From: Synechococcaceae cyanobacterium
Lineage (GTDB): Bacteria; Cyanobacteriota; Cyanobacteriia; PCC-6307; Cyanobiaceae
DNA length: 64,000 nt
Reading direction: 5' to 3'
NCBI GenBank assembly: GCA_947378425.1
Contig: CANCJV010000006.1
Location: 49,170-113,169 of the forward strand
Shown piece after piece: positions 20,301-26,470 of this stretch. The notes beneath the pieces were generated by a model, which worked only from the letters and a program-made list of their open reading frames with translations, had not been told where the DNA came from and made no database searches. The stretch's first letter is position 1; every line of letters begins with the position of its first letter. A program made the translations under genes and the position numbers.

Positions 20301-23300
20301 AACGTCTGAACTTCCTGCAACTCGACGGAACGCCGGTCGAGGGGGTGGCGATCAATGCCGACGGCAGCATCGACACCAGCAACGCCAACCTCCAGTGGCA
20401 GGGCATCAACCTGGCAGCCAACTCCGGCCTCAGCAGCGGCTTGGCGACGGTACCCGTGAACGTGAACGGCACGCTGCTGCTGGCCAATGTGCGCAACAGT
20501 GCCAGCGAGAACACCCAGATCTGGATCAACGCCGTCCCCAACCTCAGCGATCCGGCCAGCACCACCTGGTTGAATACCACCGTGCAGCTGGGCTCGATTC
20601 TGAGTCAACGGACCGGGTTCGAGAACAGCATCGGCAACGGACTTGTTGGCGGCCCCTGGCAGCAAGTGGGCACTACGGTCGGCGCCGCCCTATCGCAAGC
20701 CTCGCTGACCCGCAACGGCAACACGGTCTACATGGCTGTGCGCGGCACGGATAATCACCTCTACTGGAACAGCAGCAGCGACAACGGGAAGACCTGGAGC
20801 ACCTGGCAGGGGCTCGACCAAAGGATGGGCACCTATACAGCTCCATCGATTGCCTATTTCAATAACACTTTGTATCTCTGTTACGTCGCCGCTGGCAGCA
20901 ACGAGCTCAACGTCACCTACCTGCAAGGTGGCAATACCTGGGCAACCCAATATCAGATTCCAGGTCAAAGGGCTACCGCTGCCTCGATGATTGCTGAAGG
21001 TAGTAATCTTGCTGTTTACTTCCTCGCAGATGACCCCTCAAATCGTCTGCTCAAGAGTTACAGCAGCTCACCGAGCGGCACCTCCTGGACAGGCGCCTCG
21101 GTGCTCTACGGCGGGGGCGTCAACCAGACCGCCAGCAGCAACCTGGCCCTCACCCGCTACAACGGCCAAACCTATCTGGCCTACCAGGGCGGCACCTACG
21201 GTTCGCCCAGCACCACGATCTACCTCACCACCGCCAGCGATACCGTCGCCAATGCTGGTGGCTCGCAAATCTGGACACTGCTCAACACGCCTGCTGGCAC
21301 CAACCCCGTACAACAACGTGGGGTGGGGCTCACCAGCAGCAACCAGGGCCTGGTGCTGACCTACACCGACAACAGCCAACCGACCCAGGTGGCTGTCCAA
21401 CTCAGCAACAGCGATGTGACGCGTTGGCAAGCCGTAGACGATGGCCAAGCTCTCTCCTCCAGCCTCGGCTACACGCCCCTGATCACAGCTGATGCCAGCA
21501 ATCCCCTGCTGATCGCCGGCATGGACTCTGGCACGGTGATCAAAGCGCAGTTAAATGCCCTCAATTTCCAGGTATTGAGCAGTGGTCAGACCGGATCAAG
21601 CCTCAGCGCTCTCGGCGACATCAACGGCGATGGCTTTGACGATCTGGCGATCAGTGCCAACAATGTGGCCTATGCGCCCTCGGGGAATTTCAGCGGCAGT
21701 GATGCCCAGCTGACCACGGGCGTGCGGGTGGTGCTCGGAGCAGCGACTGACACGGCCCTCAGCAGCGTCAACAACGCCAACGCCAGCGTGCAGGCAGTAC
21801 AGATTGCCAATCTCTACCGTCAGCCCAGCTTCATTGAGGCAGCCCCCACCATCACGCCGGTCGCGAATCTGAGCGGACCCGCCAAGCTCAATCTCAGCGG
21901 CGGCCAGGATGGCAAGCTCGTGCAGATCACCAGCCCGGCCACGGGATCGACCCTCAGCGACACCAGCCTCAGCTCCAGTGCCAGCAACCCCAGCAGCCTG
22001 AATAAACTGTTTGCTGGTGCCACCTCCATAACGACGTCATCTCCTACCTGGTCTGCGGACCAGGGTTCAGGTTCTCCGTCTCTGCAGACCCTGGGCAGTT
22101 ACGGCGATCTCAACGCTGACGGCAACGTTGATTTTCTCGATGAGATCCCGACCATGGTGTATGGCCCCGATGGGCTGAGCTGGAGAGTGTGGAGTATGCG
22201 CGCCGCCGGTGATGTGAACGGCAATGGTGTGGATGATGTGCTGTTGTCGCTGAGCCCCATGGGCCCGGCTTACGGGCAACTGATTGCCGGTCAGCCCAGC
22301 GATCTGCAATCGGTTCTGGTGGATGGCTCGCTGTTCCTCGTCGACAAGACAACCAACAGCTTCCGGCTGGATCAGCTCAGAAACCCGCTGGATGGTTCAA
22401 GACTTCAACTCAACCCCTACAACCGCAGCCAGCTCTACGACGTCGCCAGCACCTCAAGCAGCGACTACCTTCCTTCGCTGCAGAACTGGTTTGAACCGAT
22501 CCTCAACTTCAAGCCAGGCTCGCTGACGGCAGCCTCCACGGCTAACAACATCAATCCGGATGGAGCGCGCTCTTATACGGAACCGGCGGTGGCGATGAGC
22601 CCCGATGGGGGAGCCTATCTGGTGATTTCTGGTGCCACCACGTCGGGTCCCAGTGGGGCCAGTGGTCTGTGGATCGCCTATCAACAAGCTGGAAGCTGGA
22701 AACAGACCCCCCAGCTGCCCGTGGGTACTGACGCAAGTTATTACTCGCCCAGTGCCACCTTCTACCAGGGCAAGCTTTATATCGCCTACCGCGACACTTC
22801 AGGCAATCTCCACATCGCCTATGGCGACGATTCACCCGAAAACACATCAGCTACGAATTGGCATAGCTACCAGGTCAAAACAACCGATAACAACAACAAC
22901 GAAATCAACGAATCCACTGACTTTTCTCCCACCCTGGTCGCAGAAGCTGGGAGGCTGGCGCTTTATTTCCCCTCCAATTCTTCCAACACTAACCTACAAG
23001 ATCTTCTCTATCTTTACAGCACTGACCCTGACAACTCCAGATCAGGTAGCAATGCCTATGGTAACTGGGGTAGAAGTCTCAACACCACCTCCGGAGGCTA
23101 TGCGGGTAATAGCAATTCCATCGACACCGGCGGCCATCTTGTTTCGGCGCCGATCGCCGCGACCTCGTTCCACGGTCGCACCGTGCTTGCGTTCAGGAGT
23201 TCTGACTCAAACAATATCGGCAAGGGCAATATCTATCTGCTGACGCAGGTTTCCAGCGCTCCTACTGCTGCTAACGCAAGCCCATCATTAAGTTGGAAGC

Positions 23301-26113
23301 TTACAGATACTGGCATCGACAACGTCAATGGTGTTGCTCTCACCAGTGATCAGTCGCTGCTCTACCTCACCTCAAGTTCTAACTATTATGTGACTAGTCC
23401 TAGTTCCAGTATATTGAGTCTCAGGCCCAATATTGATGGCTCCTGGGCCCAGGATTCTCAGCAGACGGTGAGTGGAAGCCCGAGCATAACGAATGGCTTG
23501 GTCTTTGTCGGCGGCCAATTTCCTGGAAATTACCCGACCTATGCGCCAGGGTACGGCGTAATCAATCCTTTCCTATCGGGTGGCCAGCTGATGGCGGCCT
23601 GGACAGATTCTTCTTACAACGTTCAGGTCGCCAATCTCAACACCACCATCACCGCCCCCACCCAGCAATCCCTGGCGGGCTATTCGATCGACGGCAACAT
23701 CGACATCAATGGCGATGGCTTTAAGGATGTACTGATCTCCGATCCCTCTGATCCCACCAAGGCGGTCGACAATCAGTACGCCCTGTTCGGCGGCGATTAC
23801 CTCAACATTGCCTCCAAGGTCGGAACCAGCGGCGACGACATCCTTCTCGGCACTCCCTTGGCCGATGTGATCTATACCCTCCAGGGTGCCGATTCTGTGA
23901 TTAGCAACGGCGGTGCCGATGTGATCTATACCGGTGCCGCTGATGACAGTATCAGTATCCAAAATAACGCTTTCATTCGTATTGATGCTGGCTCTGGCTT
24001 CGATGTGCTACGGCTCGAGGGCCAGGCGAATCAGTCCTACGACTTCCGCCTCAATGTTGACAGCTCCGAGTATTTCCCTGGTACCAAGTTGCGCGACATC
24101 GAGCTGATCAGCTCACTTGACTACGGCGCCAACGTCCTCTCCTTTGATGCTGCGGCAATCAATGCCATCAATCCCGATCGTGCCCTCTTCGTCACCCCCG
24201 ACAGCCAGGATTCCATCGTACTTAGCACCGATTTACAGCGTAACCCCGCTTTCGACGCGAGCTATGGCGGCAGGCTTTGGAGTGCCTTTGCCACCGGTGA
24301 ACAGGCCAATTACGCCAGCAGCAATCCGGCGCTGTTGTTCGTGCACATCCCCGATGGGCAGACTCCCAACTGGCTGGATAGCCATGTGAGTACAGGTCTC
24401 CTGACCGCTTTCGCTGCTGCTCCCGCTGCTGCTTTCGCTGCTGCTTTCGATGCTGCTCCCGCTGAGACCCCCATGCTCCGTACGACTGCTGCACCTGCAC
24501 CCTCGTCGACGTACCAACAACCGGTGTCGGCCCGTCCCCCGTCCAACTCCGGCGCAACTAAGCCTTTCGGCAGCGGCCTTACTCTCACCGCATCCTTCAT
24601 CAACCCAGGCGACAGTGTCGCTCGCTTCCGGATCAGCCGAAACGATACCGGTCTCCGCCAGGTCGTCAGCTACGCCACCAGCAGCAAGGCGGCCAGCGCC
24701 CAGCCTGGCATCGACTACCTCCCGGCCTGTGGTGTGCTGGTGTTTGAGCCTGGTGAAACAAGCAAACAGATAGCCGTGGCCCTCAAGCCGGATGTCATCA
24801 CCAGGCAGCGCAGTGCCGCCGTGTCCTTGGCAGTTGAAGAACTCCCAGACAGCGGCCAACAGGAGCTGCACTTCAGTCTCGACACGGCCGCTGCCGATAC
24901 CGACGCCACCGTGCTCTCTGACTTCTCTCTGGAACCTGGCAGTGATGCTAACAGCGCCATCCTTTCCTTCCGTGCCGACACCAACAGTATTTCGAGCAAT
25001 CTCAGTAACCTGAAGCTTGCGATTCATCAGCGTACTTCCCCGGATTCCTTTACCCTCTTGGCAAGCAGAATCGTCTCGATCACTGACCTGCTGGAACCTG
25101 GCTCAGCCGCGACTCCTGATGAAATTCTTCAAACCTTCGATCAGGACGGTAAGGCCAATGGCCAGATCAGCGTTCGTATGGCGCTGAACCTTGCCGCTGA
25201 TGCCAATCAGCCCAGGCTCTCGCTGCTGGCACCGCCTCTCAGCTGGTCTGCAGCGGTTCAGCTCGTGGGTGACAGCGCCATCCAGTTCTCGCAGGATGCT
25301 CCACTCACCTGCTGGCGCGCCGACAGCGGTAACGACACGGTGAGCTTCGCGTTGCAGGCGGCTGGCCGACGCGAGACTCTGCTGCAAGGCGCCCTCGGAG
25401 GAGCGGCCGGCAGCATTTCCCCGGCCAATGCCCTCGCCAGCGGCTGGCAGACCAGCGAGGGCAGGGCCGTTGGCAGTCGCGCCTCGATCGAGATTGACAA
25501 CCTCACGGGCAGCACCTGGATCCCCACCGCCAGTCGCGATGGCATCCCCTTGGCGCTCACCGACCTCAGCCTCGCTGGCGATCAGGTCACCGCCAGCTTC
25601 GCGGGTGGCGCGACCGCCGTTTTCTGGCAGTCCACCGGCACAGCCACCACCGCAGCAGCCAGCAGGCCCGCCCTGGAGGTGCAGCGCCTCGCCGGCTTTG
25701 CCAACAGCATCGCCCTCTACTCCGTCGATGCCATCACCGGCAGTGTCGATGGCTTCGAACCAGGCGATCCCGACTATCTGCGGGCTGCCCTCGCCCGAGC
25801 CAAGGCCGAAGATCTCCTCCTCGATTCCGGTACCCTTCCTGAATACGGCCAATCAGCTACATTTACTAACCTCGCCATTAACACGAGCAAGAGCTACGGT
25901 GTGCTGCTTCTCCGGAATGGCGATCCTGCCACCATCTTCAGCTCTTTTTCAAACGCCAACCCTGGCGCTGAAACTCAAATGATCCACCTCGCTAATGAGG
26001 CCAATACGATGGTCATCGGCATTGAGGATATCGCCATCGCTTCGCCTTTCAGCGACATTGACTTCAACGATGTCGTGCTTCGCGTGACCAACATTTCCCT
26101 GCCCATCCTGTGA
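8351..26113 (+). CDS. giant mosaic exoprotein (5920 aa) with LamG-, FG-GAP-, PLL/sialidase-like, RTX-like, Calx-beta-like and DUF4114-like modules
   Basis: Uninterrupted frame. Motifs: LamG (DGVNDVVIIPDNNSLDLSNQFTLEALIYP...RIDEARVWNRALS), FG-GAP (DVNGDGTDDLVLSAPS, DINGDGFDDLAISAN), AVRGxDNxLYW repeats, GTSGDDILLGTPLADVIYT, PGIDYLPACGVLVFEPGETSKQI, C-terminal GIEDIAIASPFSDIDFNDVVLRV. Confidence 0.93.
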   Translation: MTYASSLQLVNDANGATHAFLENDGLLWQCEWNAQAQRWDQAQVVPGAYGGEKLQALLVDDLWSTSGITGGQKGNTPGIVLAYRVGEGDAAQVFATLGRWSSDGQLSWSEPLLLSDSGNAIEEIALAANGDGGFQLVCQAREPVDTATAPASVAAAVSAAHKDSELTRRSFALSGSDTTGYSLVDTTASNGASTSSTPLLITAAVNPAAATAAASPAGGNTQFSRNDLQLAPQAPAPQGLLMLSAFGPNGNTSWSGVGLRTSPNKNFSLTTGALIGQTRTRWALQVPNSSPPIDWSVSGKQSATDSRDQAEYNYNNNYNLETLKAFKGIRELTIPMPATAPSYKNTLGLVGSFGFGGYGSQTVTNDFGLSLIREKKTETGSLKNSLNLLREFNAVASLEQKRNYYSLAANAQTSYKFDSLAWNPQNRTLTGVTDTFSFSAGVEHQVRKRFETGGYLQWSIGISAGYAARTQFDPTPDFPKWLGYTAYYVGGVLGAVEGNAMMGFSYRNQTNTVNNLNDTGEYRLNSFNQSKYGLRNEKKTNQDPYKGYLVVQSLNAVAGFGLSLAPVIANLSDRVTRSKSNEGLITTVSAGIRYLYKGIAGGYLNVRDSLQYYPKQNNAFGIGSGPIQNRLRVDAGFAAPFGVSVPVLAFQVTSPKAPPAPPKATATSFLAASPSSQGYPQGSLAPSVNSQPVSDYQYSAPSGTDFPFLYAPASGSTLLPSAGSSAAVPLVGGSATPLKVFTLRGYAAGVVNPNQATSNTPVVLTNAGSGLLEGPHTDVPVMGLSLPGSAPATLNFTVVNGAIDPASVVINTPTAGAGQYLQLPQTTESSGIYALIPDVFSTGILPNNPTSGTGALSSLLQQLPLITVDTSRNGSPLPSPKPIAAIQQAIPLGSAANQQAGLYPNATPSDNSLISYSDVAIAINDPTISLLNQATATVSLSNGTIVKVVLSQPLFFATSTALTPTSLDLTLDLQSVLGSDVVNPTYTVVPQSVGINNVVEDQSYSANPGFPVNSDQPASTSSSLAQAQAVWLEDGINTQLQLTPAQANWPVFNRVVVQSGSSLTYLNSSTTGSNGVVTQSTTDPSKVTLQALYNDLTDPRKYGAVPSFSAASTPTVITLAGNTPPGSTKARFAGASAVFWVEASKPVVPQRSSDGSQNYQDYLTALYGQQRINYRIFDANATQPSWSAPNTLDLYAPTNAVIRHLQAFNVELNGSISTLLVWDETSIDTIKGTAPKPIAIQGWISGTTLSLGGSASALRIGDLITGAGVEKGTFIAGILAPFDSSTGNATYSISRSQFVGSSSEPAALNAIPLLPPTVLRAGFINPGATNLQWSKLFTDANGNSTISTIPWDQTNDIGLGIESLSVASQQVIDTNGNVTDTAVLSWSEDVRTPYVQSVLNDEPLIYLQFANLQPGFNAINIGSTASSTTTGTVASSTGLNFTIASALPKSSASAVQNVDGTGVLSTGTGSQNALNTQVLNSTPVNQLPSSPFGQLTGSIAGTTLTVTALSGNLAEGDLLTGPGLLPNTQITAVLSGFDSAAGTGTYTINLSQSLSSRNLEALPNPAPSSGKDLGLPFSSFTGSINGTTLSISQLNGSLEVGDGIYGQGVAPGTTITEVLSGFDPTTGSGSYTLNQSATVPASALIATPSSSVPYTIEFWTKLPAGSNADQGAGLVAFGQPSEQAVGAAIPPKGWLMTAGFSVERISYQQAAAQGFQQAYDKLTSQTVQPGDLFAWGWSLDATGANTTALGGNGGDNLYSNALSLTNLYSGQTLTGVDAFLTNYQLKAADLVGGDGLFANTIDLVPGTSLDFNNSIDPNTGLPVSNLNAVSIDTASAQLNGGLVQTINANGDLSSNPATNTNLQTMFQALWNYQEQYGEAKVGFTLDPNATPKSGVGFEQYGGFELDFSVAPGPAISVNGQGQLVFDVADGISITSTATDPSNSREIPLPSDLRDGEWHYVVATYLPDFRQYSINGTATQVPVNRGTATLYVDNQLVASRSDVTDAYIASNINDTALLLSNNAGGSIDQFALYNKVLLPAPQLLANPVGTWPVASQQSALAILEQLGYPATNQTPNPGTIESALTEHWRSRSVNPNDALLATFNSVLDPTTNSWSQAAPLNPIAKPEPTTPSATAPSLQQDLVIAIASGDWSQNLWTTPGSTAKAFNPGGDQLRSITVTLTPDQGGAVVTRQLSPQQVLIGSNSTLASLKPQTDESNTFALSLDGVNDVVIIPDNNSLDLSNQFTLEALIYPTSNNSGIIFNKENSYEIARFPDGTIQFALASTGAGDWDWINSGLVAPINSWSHVAMTKNGSSVTVYLNGGTAAGGSQFTYASAPATMAGNAESLRIGGRAIFPQYFGGRIDEARVWNRALSQDEVNSQRSQQISGTSSGLVGYYRFNEGTGTIAVNLATATGSALNGTLTDGPVWSNAVQPLASSDPNSSLGYTFLSNQPALNLLISRQAKNVGDINNLDLTKTYTATVNINVTDPAQITPTTVVVTRAITGFNNAGAQVFSAIDGNGADAKALKTQFSSTSKALATAAVIEAAPLQLKYIDSGEVLKSASSAAAANSLATPSPATSFGQSQAYGWFQTSTVNTYSGWLAIAQTNSANAISNPAGRVWIQYTGDFTSSNALTSTHTAVTDTNKAPITWLNALANSNFSPEGPNRPLLNDDLHQAAYGGLMIQADATAGWGQNFGQTMLVVDVNGDGTDDLVLSAPSANGGGKVVIIDGAWIQANLTKANGSTILNLANPDSLGPYVTVLSPGKEIGSSYASDDASQAAFGWALAFDKTSKTLYIGAPNYSRTVGPDGESVSIGAIYRYQNSLSGTTFNSGPAVLASNYAVGIAGSTSTNDVSGPNTSYWGAQLGASLAVSAEGALAAGAPGVQASLLYSGTDYMQQVAAGVRKPSTPYGQGALIKIMLPTAASLADQGAGLDVMVSSSDGTSNPKLVDVITKNTTNKKSALAQEESSYMQALKELQTKPIATANLVNNPAIQTAAVGSVYLFNTASKLPTGTINPAQASSTFYGPSPWNTQGDTGFGASLSFGDLSNTNSQSILSIGAPQSGGPGAAYLVDTSKPFGNPSSTAPNWIQDTNLGSNTLGYQYLAHLTSALTLYGAEDLDNFGNGVVNLGDVNNDGYTDLLIQASNASGGAGNGYVVFGSDQLVQNVKTNKLLSGSSHNPAVGSVRPGNIGQLSFADGQSLRLPIMAELGHGISAGTALGSYGAGDVDADGNNDILLGSGTNGQAYLTWGHDYLAAIDNLQLQKLASDTGYLLDGLATTTQASLSSIGDFNGDGYGDFFSLLPGALTDTVRIELGANTQEILADYLYNYYSFNVAHGTQVLPSGDVNGDGYSDIALFLDQNLSSPAEGNAGAGSTTGILYGRPSDQLPLGSGFGLLAPVDDSSTPLAPLPGQGVAGGLTDAAPSVIAVGNTLYAAVKGVGNGDTTIWFTQSTDAGNSWKGWTNLSSFNPGFVSNTGPSLAFSNNKLYLAFLNGTNQLTLSSWDPNSGDQALWSNPSVLSDGTASPTSNLSPTLIATTNGLSVAWVGNDQTLYGSSTTQDQSSNSGGIAQAGAWKGIANGMSPNNPALVTIGDTTYMAVRGIDNQLYWTSSHDGGQSWTGWLELPTGMTTSDAPSLAAVNGSLYLTYLGSGGNQQLNITQLLSAGTNSWSPQAVLGQTALNNYGAVAIGESVNGTAGLAIYYVANSNSGLILRTWSATPLNASTWTASQQLNAQTASGPLAVTEFNGQTYLAYQGGIPTNSSNTAYLTTAANPSSSSGWSVIATRDPGNHSGIGLSSNATGLLLNTTDSAAGQQAIYTLTPASGGGWSQNFSTSSASLSSSATTASILSLPSSGQTPVLLLAGTDPSNSKTVEVNTVYSGDQNNSWLPPQQLLQRIDTNGQVSFQPISASAAPMATLFNDTPVLAVNNNGIVDIYAANASGKTFSLTSSFSPGSGGKAGTTSPGITTTNTGLALSYANADGSINLQRLNFLQLDGTPVEGVAINADGSIDTSNANLQWQGINLAANSGLSSGLATVPVNVNGTLLLANVRNSASENTQIWINAVPNLSDPASTTWLNTTVQLGSILSQRTGFENSIGNGLVGGPWQQVGTTVGAALSQASLTRNGNTVYMAVRGTDNHLYWNSSSDNGKTWSTWQGLDQRMGTYTAPSIAYFNNTLYLCYVAAGSNELNVTYLQGGNTWATQYQIPGQRATAASMIAEGSNLAVYFLADDPSNRLLKSYSSSPSGTSWTGASVLYGGGVNQTASSNLALTRYNGQTYLAYQGGTYGSPSTTIYLTTASDTVANAGGSQIWTLLNTPAGTNPVQQRGVGLTSSNQGLVLTYTDNSQPTQVAVQLSNSDVTRWQAVDDGQALSSSLGYTPLITADASNPLLIAGMDSGTVIKAQLNALNFQVLSSGQTGSSLSALGDINGDGFDDLAISANNVAYAPSGNFSGSDAQLTTGVRVVLGAATDTALSSVNNANASVQAVQIANLYRQPSFIEAAPTITPVANLSGPAKLNLSGGQDGKLVQITSPATGSTLSDTSLSSSASNPSSLNKLFAGATSITTSSPTWSADQGSGSPSLQTLGSYGDLNADGNVDFLDEIPTMVYGPDGLSWRVWSMRAAGDVNGNGVDDVLLSLSPMGPAYGQLIAGQPSDLQSVLVDGSLFLVDKTTNSFRLDQLRNPLDGSRLQLNPYNRSQLYDVASTSSSDYLPSLQNWFEPILNFKPGSLTAASTANNINPDGARSYTEPAVAMSPDGGAYLVISGATTSGPSGASGLWIAYQQAGSWKQTPQLPVGTDASYYSPSATFYQGKLYIAYRDTSGNLHIAYGDDSPENTSATNWHSYQVKTTDNNNNEINESTDFSPTLVAEAGRLALYFPSNSSNTNLQDLLYLYSTDPDNSRSGSNAYGNWGRSLNTTSGGYAGNSNSIDTGGHLVSAPIAATSFHGRTVLAFRSSDSNNIGKGNIYLLTQVSSAPTAANASPSLSWKLTDTGIDNVNGVALTSDQSLLYLTSSSNYYVTSPSSSILSLRPNIDGSWAQDSQQTVSGSPSITNGLVFVGGQFPGNYPTYAPGYGVINPFLSGGQLMAAWTDSSYNVQVANLNTTITAPTQQSLAGYSIDGNIDINGDGFKDVLISDPSDPTKAVDNQYALFGGDYLNIASKVGTSGDDILLGTPLADVIYTLQGADSVISNGGADVIYTGAADDSISIQNNAFIRIDAGSGFDVLRLEGQANQSYDFRLNVDSSEYFPGTKLRDIELISSLDYGANVLSFDAAAINAINPDRALFVTPDSQDSIVLSTDLQRNPAFDASYGGRLWSAFATGEQANYASSNPALLFVHIPDGQTPNWLDSHVSTGLLTAFAAAPAAAFAAAFDAAPAETPMLRTTAAPAPSSTYQQPVSARPPSNSGATKPFGSGLTLTASFINPGDSVARFRISRNDTGLRQVVSYATSSKAASAQPGIDYLPACGVLVFEPGETSKQIAVALKPDVITRQRSAAVSLAVEELPDSGQQELHFSLDTAAADTDATVLSDFSLEPGSDANSAILSFRADTNSISSNLSNLKLAIHQRTSPDSFTLLASRIVSITDLLEPGSAATPDEILQTFDQDGKANGQISVRMALNLAADANQPRLSLLAPPLSWSAAVQLVGDSAIQFSQDAPLTCWRADSGNDTVSFALQAAGRRETLLQGALGGAAGSISPANALASGWQTSEGRAVGSRASIEIDNLTGSTWIPTASRDGIPLALTDLSLAGDQVTASFAGGATAVFWQSTGTATTAAASRPALEVQRLAGFANSIALYSVDAITGSVDGFEPGDPDYLRAALARAKAEDLLLDSGTLPEYGQSATFTNLAINTSKSYGVLLLRNGDPATIFSSFSNANPGAETQMIHLANEANTMVIGIEDIAIASPFSDIDFNDVVLRVTNISLPIL
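12071..12270 (+). repeat. in-gene repeat 1 of 'GTTLxV...GDxIxGxGVxxGTxI...GtYtixxSQ' module
   Basis: QGWISGTTLSLGGSASALRIGDLITGAGVEKGTFIAGILAPFDSSTGNATYSISRSQFV. Confidence 0.75.
12826..13035 (+). repeat. in-gene repeat 2 of the same module
   Basis: LTGSIAGTTLTVTALSGNLAEGDLLTGPGLLPNTQITAVLSGFDSAAGTGTYTINLSQSL. Confidence 0.8.
13087..13285 (+). repeat. in-gene repeat 3 of the same module
   Basis: FTGSINGTTLSISQLNGSLEVGDGIYGQGVAPGTTITEVLSGFDPTTGSGSYTLNQSATV. Confidence 0.8.
19080..19620 (+). repeat. PLL/sialidase-like propeller block, copy A
   Basis: TYMAVRGIDNQLYWTSSHDGGQSWTGW...FNGQTYLAYQGG, matching copy B about 1.6 kb downstream. Confidence 0.75.
20690..21195 (+). repeat. PLL/sialidase-like propeller block, copy B
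   Basis: VYMAVRGTDNHLYWNSSSDNGKTWSTW...YNGQTYLAYQGG; DNA ggccaaacctatctggcctaccagggcggc vs ggccagacctacctggcctaccagggcggc in copy A. Confidence 0.75.
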
Positions 26114-26371
26114 TCGATAGGCTGGAATCTTCCCCTCCAAGGGCTTTCCCGTTCTGGTCTGAATGCGGTCCTTAATTCCTCCATAGAGCGCGCCCATGTT
26201 GTTTGAGTGATTCCCTGCAGTACGCGACTCCCGCCTGCTGACCAGGAACCTTCTCTCTGCCGCCATAGTCTTTCTCCTGGTCGACGTGAGCTCCTTGTGA
26301 AAAGCCGATCACCATCACAGAACAGAAAGTTTCAACTGTTGCCCTGCTCCCTTAGGGGCAATTCATACTCT

Positions 26372-26406
26372 CCCTCCCAGGGAGCTGCGGCAACTCCCTG
26401 GGAGGG
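26372..26406 (+). terminator. perfect 13-bp inverted repeat downstream of the giant gene, possible terminator (no clear T-tract)
   Basis: ccctcccagggag-ctgcggcaa-ctccctgggaggg; lies between the convergent giant gene and aldo/keto reductase gene. Confidence 0.6.
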
Positions 26407-26470
26407 TAATCCTGGCCAAGAGCTGTGAATCGGCGGTATGCGTCCTCAGTCGATTGACTGAGTCGCTCCC

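Noticed and set aside
24233-25027. 264-aa minus-strand ORF within the giant gene
   Set aside because: Opposite-strand shadow; the plus strand carries the Calx-beta-like sequence in a continuous frame.
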